From Pseudomonas sp. (lineage in GTDB: Bacteria > Pseudomonadota > Gammaproteobacteria > Pseudomonadales > Pseudomonadaceae), in contig DQGF01000084.1 of the NCBI GenBank assembly GCA_003525045.1, forward strand, positions 1-17,624: a stretch of 17,624 nt of DNA, given 5' to 3'. Below are positions 14,125 to 17,624 of the stretch, one piece after another. The notes under the pieces were generated by a model. The model searched no databases and was not told the DNA's origin. It was given only the letters and a program-made list of their open reading frames with translations. How positions within the stretch are numbered: the first letter of the stretch is position 1; each line of letters begins with the position of its first letter. The translations under genes were made by a program, and so were the position numbers.

Positions 14125-15120
14125 ATGAAAGCTTACGCCGTACCTTTCGAGAAGTTCGTCAACCTGGCCGACGCCCGCCTGGGCACCAAAATCATCTCGG
14201 TCACCGATGACTGGTTCGCTGATGCCAACCGCCTGTTCCAGCCAACCCCGGCTGTGTGGAAGGAGGGCGTGTTCGATGACAACGGCAAGTGGATGGACGG
14301 CTGGGAGTCGCGCCGCAAGCGCTTCGAAGGCTACGACAGCGCCGTGATCCGCCTGGGCGTACCGGGCCGAATCAAAGGCGTGGACATCGACACTTCATTC
14401 TTCACCGGCAACTTCCCGCCGTCGGCCTCCCTGGAAGCCTGCTTCCTGGCCTCGGGCGAGCCGGACGACAGCACCCAGTGGACTGAAGTGCTGTCCGCCG
14501 TCGAGCTGCAAGGCAACAGCCACCACTACCACGAAATCAACAACGATCAGGCGTTCAGCCACCTGCGCTTCAACATCTACCCGGATGGCGGCGTGGCCCG
14601 TCTGCGTGTGTACGGTATTCCGTTCCGCGACTGGTCCGCTGTCGGCGACAACGAGCAGGTTGACCTGGCTGCAGCCCTCAACGGTGGCCGCGCCCTCGCC
14701 TGCTCCGATGAACACTTCGGCCGCATGAGCAATATCCTCAATCCGGGTCGTGGCATCAACATGGGCGACGGCTGGGAAACCGCTCGTCGTCGCACCCCGG
14801 GCAATGACTGGGTCATCGTCGCGTTGGGTCATGCCGGCGAAATCGAGAAAGTCATCGTCGATACCCTGCACTTCAAGGGCAACTACCCGGACACCTGCTC
14901 GATCCAGGGCGCGTTCGTCAAAGGCGGCACCGACAGCCAGATCGAAACCCAATCGCTGTTCTGGCGCGAACTGCTGCCGGCGCAGAAACTGGAAATGCAC
15001 GCCGAACACACCTTCGCCGAGCAGATCAAGGCGCTGGGCCCGATCACCCACATCCGCCTCAATGTGTTCCCGGATGGTGGTGTGAGCCGCCTGCGCGTTT
15101 TGGGCAAGGTCGCTAAATAA
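14125..15120 (+). CDS. alc: Allantoicase
   Basis: This 331-residue enzyme cleaves allantoate to ureidoglycolate and urea. It is built of two related beta-sandwich halves. The first half has [19 protein letters not shown], then DGWESRRKR and [16 protein letters not shown]. The second half, from residue ~178, has [23 protein letters not shown] and [15 protein letters not shown]. Both end in [19 protein letters not shown] and [19 protein letters not shown]. This duplication and length are typical for the family. The ATG follows AAGAAG, and the gene starts 95 bases after uraD in the same operon. Confidence 0.96.
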   Translation: MKAYAVPFEKFVNLADARLGTKIISVTDDWFADANRLFQPTPAVWKEGVFDDNGKWMDGWESRRKRFEGYDSAVIRLGVPGRIKGVDIDTSFFTGNFPPSASLEACFLASGEPDDSTQWTEVLSAVELQGNSHHYHEINNDQAFSHLRFNIYPDGGVARLRVYGIPFRDWSAVGDNEQVDLAAALNGGRALACSDEHFGRMSNILNPGRGINMGDGWETARRRTPGNDWVIVALGHAGEIEKVIVDTLHFKGNYPDTCSIQGAFVKGGTDSQIETQSLFWRELLPAQKLEMHAEHTFAEQIKALGPITHIRLNVFPDGGVSRLRVLGKVAK

Positions 15121-15126
15121 GCGGCG

Positions 15127-15221
15127 CGGCCTTCGCGGGCAAGCCTCGCTCCTACAGGATTGGTGTGCGTCGCGAAAATGACACATGTCCTGTAGGAGCG
15201 AGGCTTGCCCGCGAAGACGCC
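15127..15221. repeat. Inverted REP pair between alc and allA
   Basis: GGCCTTCGCGGGCAAGCC followed by TCGCTCCTACAGGA (15128-15159) is mirrored by TCCTGTAGGAGCGAGGC followed by TTGCCCGCGAAG (15188-15216). The spacer is about 28 bases. The pair lies within an operon, where such elements can stabilise the upstream message and lower downstream expression. Confidence 0.9.
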
Positions 15222-15260
15222 AGAACAAACAACACAGAACTTAACGAAAAGAAGACCAGC

Positions 15261-15764
15261 ATGCGCACACTGACGATTGAACCGCTGACCAAAGAAGCCT
15301 TCGCCCCTTTCGGTGACGTGATCGAAACCGATGGCAGCGATCACTTCATGATCAACAACGGTTCGACCATGCGCTTTCACAAACTGGCGACGGTTGAAAC
15401 CGCCACGCCAGAGGACAACGCGATCATCAGCATCTTCCGCGCCGACGCGCAGGACATGCCGCTGACCGTCAGCATGCTGGAGCGTCACCCGCTGGGCAGC
15501 CAGGCGTTCATTCCGCTGCTCGGCAACCGCTTTCTGATCGTGGTCGCGCCACTTGGCGATGAACCTGTATCAGGCTTGGTCCGCGCCTTCGTCACCAACG
15601 GCAGGCAGGGCATTAATTACCATCGCGGCGTTTGGCACCATCCGGTGCTGACGATCGAAAAGCGGGATGACTTCCTGGTGGTTGATCGCAGTGGCACAGG
15701 CAATAACTGCGATGAGCATTTTTTCAAAGAGGATGAGCGTTTGATCCTCGCCCCCCACCAATAA
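15261..15764 (+). CDS. allA: Ureidoglycolate lyase
   Basis: This 167-residue cupin-like enzyme converts ureidoglycolate to glyoxylate and urea, the last step of the pathway. It opens MRTLTIEPLTKEAFAPFGDV and has the HPLGSQAFIPL stretch and YHRGVWHHPVL (120-130), the family's conserved region with its His pair. The full family length is present. ATG 15261 has AAAAGAAG before it. A longer frame reaching back into the REP pair encodes non-family sequence and is rejected. Confidence 0.95.
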   Translation: MRTLTIEPLTKEAFAPFGDVIETDGSDHFMINNGSTMRFHKLATVETATPEDNAIISIFRADAQDMPLTVSMLERHPLGSQAFIPLLGNRFLIVVAPLGDEPVSGLVRAFVTNGRQGINYHRGVWHHPVLTIEKRDDFLVVDRSGTGNNCDEHFFKEDERLILAPHQ

Positions 15765-15814
15765 GAGAAGGTCTGAGCACTCGACAACAGAGTGACAGGC
15801 GAGAGGTAAAGACT

Positions 15815-17116
15815 GTGGAAGCACATCTGTTGGAATGGCTGAACCTGAGCGTGCGCTGGGTTCATATGATCACTGGCGTGGCCTGGATCGGCGCGTCGTT
15901 CTATTTCGTCTGGCTGGAAAACAACCTCAATCGGGTCAACCCGAAAAGTGGCTTGGCTGGCGATTTGTGGGCGATCCATGGCGGCGGTATCTACCACCTG
16001 GAAAAATACAAGCTGGCCCCACCGACCATGCCGGACAACCTGCACTGGTTCAAATGGGAAGCCTACTTCACCTGGTTGTCGGGGATCGCGCTGCTGTGCG
16101 TGGTGTTCTACTCCAACCCGACGCTCTACCTGCTGGCACCGGGCAGCTCCCTGAGCGGTCCTGAAGGCGTGGCCATCGGCCTGGGCTCGCTGTTCATCGG
16201 CTGGTTCATCTACTCCTTCCTCTGCGACTCGGCCCTGGGTAAACGCCCTGCCCTGCTTGGCTTCATCCTGTTCGTGCTGATCATTGGCGCGGCTTACGGC
16301 TTCAGCAAAGTGTTCAGTGGTCGTGGTGCGTACCTGCACGTCGGCGCGATCATCGGCACCATCATGGTCGGTAACGTGTTCCGCATCATCATGCCGGCAC
16401 AGCGCGCACTGGTGGCGGCGATCGCCGAGAACCGCACGCCGGATCCGGCACTGCCGGCCAAAGGCCTGCTGCGTTCGCGTCACAACAACTACTTCACCCT
16501 GCCGGTGCTGTTCATCATGATCAGCAACCACTTCCCAAGCACCTACGGCAGCCAGTACAACTGGCTGATCCTGGCCGGAATCGCGGTGCTGGCGGTGTTG
16601 GTGCGTCACTACTTCAACACCCGTCACGACAGCCACAAGTTCGCCTGGACGTTGCCCGTCGCGGCAGTGGGCATGATCTGCCTGGCTTACGTGACTGGCC
16701 CGGCGCAGATGCCAAGCGCACCTGAAGTGGCCAAGGCGCCTGGCACCATCGAGTACCAGCCGTTGCCGGAAACCGCCCTCGGTGGTGGTGCCAAACCTGA
16801 AGCGGCGAAACCTGCTGCGCCTGCCGCTGCACCGGCTCAGGCGTCCAACGCCGGCCCCGGTTTCGACAAGGTGCACAGCGTGATTCAGGAACGTTGCGCG
16901 GTTTGCCACTCGGCCAAACCGACCAGCCCGCTGTTCAGTGCCGCACCGGCGGGCGTGATGTTCGATACCCCCGAGCAGATCCGCCAGAACGCGGCGCGTA
17001 TCCAGGCTCAAGCCGTCACCAGCCAGATCATGCCACTGGGCAACATCACCCAGATGACCCAGCAGGAACGTGACCTGATCGGTGCGTGGATTGTGCAGGG
17101 AGCTCCGACCAATTAA
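15815..17116 (+). CDS. puuD: Membrane urate oxidase with C-terminal cytochrome c domain
   Basis: This 433-residue integral membrane protein oxidises urate to 5-hydroxyisourate and passes electrons to the respiratory chain, the role described for PuuD in place of soluble uricase. The N-terminal ~300 residues hold about eight hydrophobic segments and the family's RWVHMITGVAWIGASFYFVW start and HGGGIYHLEKY. A Pro/Ala-rich linker follows (~325-350), then a cytochrome c domain with CAVCH (361-365) for heme attachment and the candidate axial Met M406 in IMPLGN. The GTG start has GAGAGG at 15801-15806, 8 bases away. It lies 50 bases after allA in the same operon. No soluble uricase is present in the window. 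Confidence 0.93.
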   Translation: MEAHLLEWLNLSVRWVHMITGVAWIGASFYFVWLENNLNRVNPKSGLAGDLWAIHGGGIYHLEKYKLAPPTMPDNLHWFKWEAYFTWLSGIALLCVVFYSNPTLYLLAPGSSLSGPEGVAIGLGSLFIGWFIYSFLCDSALGKRPALLGFILFVLIIGAAYGFSKVFSGRGAYLHVGAIIGTIMVGNVFRIIMPAQRALVAAIAENRTPDPALPAKGLLRSRHNNYFTLPVLFIMISNHFPSTYGSQYNWLILAGIAVLAVLVRHYFNTRHDSHKFAWTLPVAAVGMICLAYVTGPAQMPSAPEVAKAPGTIEYQPLPETALGGGAKPEAAKPAAPAAAPAQASNAGPGFDKVHSVIQERCAVCHSAKPTSPLFSAAPAGVMFDTPEQIRQNAARIQAQAVTSQIMPLGNITQMTQQERDLIGAWIVQGAPTN

Positions 17117-17126
17117 ACGCTAAAAG

Positions 17127-17226
17127 CTTCGCGGGCAAGCCTCGCTCCTACATTGGATCTCCTGTGAACACATATCTGGTGAACAGCAGAGATCAACTGT
17201 GGGAGCGAGCCTGCTCGCGAATGGCC
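17127..17226. repeat. Inverted pair of two different REP types
   Basis: A GAGGCTTGCCCGCG-type element (GCTTCGCGGGCAAGCCTCGC at 17126-17145, then TCCTACA) faces a GAGCGAGCCTGCTCGCG-type element (ACTGTGGGAGCGAGCCTGC then TCGCGAATGGC, 17196-17225). The arms belong to separate REP subclasses, so this pair is mosaic. Confidence 0.85.
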
Positions 17227-17311
17227 GCGCTGCGGTCCACCTGATTAGAAAACAGCTGCCAGCAGCACTGCAGCTGTAAATCACAAGAATAAAAAAGATC
17301 CGAGGTGTTGC

Positions 17312-17624
17312 ATGTCCGAGCTATCCGAAGCCCGCATCCCCGACGCACCCGCCATTCAGCGTTTGCCCCTCTTCCAACTGGTCCTGGTCGGTCTGCAACA
17401 CGTTCTGCTGATGTACGGCGGCGCCATCGCGGTGCCGCTGATCATCGGACAGGCCGCTGGCCTGAGTCGTGAAGAAATCGCTTTCCTGATCAACGCCGAC
17501 CTGCTGGTCGCCGGGATCGCCACTATCGTGCAATCGTTAGGGATAGGCCCCTTGGGCATCCGCATGCCGGTGATGATGGGCGCCAGTTTCGCCGCCGTCG
17601 GCAGCATGGTGGCCATGGCCGGCA
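17312..17624 (+). CDS. NCS2 family uric acid/xanthine permease (5' part)
   Basis: The first 104 residues of a membrane permease run off the window edge. It begins MSELSEARIPDAPAIQRLPL and continues with GLQHVLLMYGGAIAVPLIIG and MPVMMGASFAAVGSM. These are signatures of the xanthine/uric acid branch of nucleobase:cation symporter-2, distinct from the AzgA branch found earlier in the window. ATG 17312 has GAGG at 17302-17305. It follows puuD by 195 bases that hold a REP pair. Position next to puuD fits urate uptake. Confidence 0.88.
   Translation, partial: MSELSEARIPDAPAIQRLPLFQLVLVGLQHVLLMYGGAIAVPLIIGQAAGLSREEIAFLINADLLVAGIATIVQSLGIGPLGIRMPVMMGASFAAVGSMVAMAG

Noticed and set aside
15617..17011. 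Minus-strand open frame of 464 codons opposite allA and puuD
   Set aside because: It is antisense to two recognised genes and has the same low-information composition, with no start site or neighbours to support it.

Overview
The window looks like the chromosome of a Pseudomonas, most likely of the P. fluorescens group. It has GC-rich metabolic genes with Pseudomonas codon habits and many short REP palindromes of the GAGGCTTGCCCGCG and GAGCGAGCCTGCTCGCG types. It also carries the Pseudomonas-style uric acid route, with the PuuE allantoinase analogue and the membrane cytochrome urate oxidase PuuD. No phage, transposase, CRISPR, tRNA or rRNA was seen.

Layout. 1-2180: two overlapping NodB-fold deacetylase-like genes and a 3'-truncated MmgE/PrpD gene, closed by a REP pair. 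2236-4280: an MFS exporter and an HPP-family membrane protein. 4281-6704: a REP cluster, a promoter with a TTGTATACAA palindrome, an AzgA-type purine permease, a strong terminator and a LysE/RhtB exporter. 6705-11615: an AT-richer accessory stretch with two paralogous toxin-like genes. 11730-12169: uraH on the minus strand with its own terminator. 12170-12590: the divergent control region. 12591-17624: puuE-uraD-alc-allA-puuD and the start of an NCS2 urate/xanthine permease.

The purine genes form a complete route from uric acid to glyoxylate and urea. PuuD oxidises urate to 5-hydroxyisourate, UraH opens it to OHCU, UraD decarboxylates OHCU to allantoin, PuuE opens allantoin to allantoate, Alc cuts allantoate to ureidoglycolate, and AllA releases glyoxylate and urea. 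The permeases supply the purines. A shared near-palindrome lies in front of the AzgA permease, uraH and puuE, which points to one local repressor that is not encoded in the window.

The most unusual part is the pair of large proteins at 7125-9446 and 9675-11615. Both begin MAKPPKK, continue with a Ser/Thr/Pro-rich leader, carry two related ~65-residue units and a GPSK(H/R)xRL linker, and then end in unrelated C-terminal regions. The first ends in what reads as a D12/Dam-class adenine methyltransferase fold with an altered DTPY motif. The second has no domain I can name. This is the arrangement of a polymorphic effector family.
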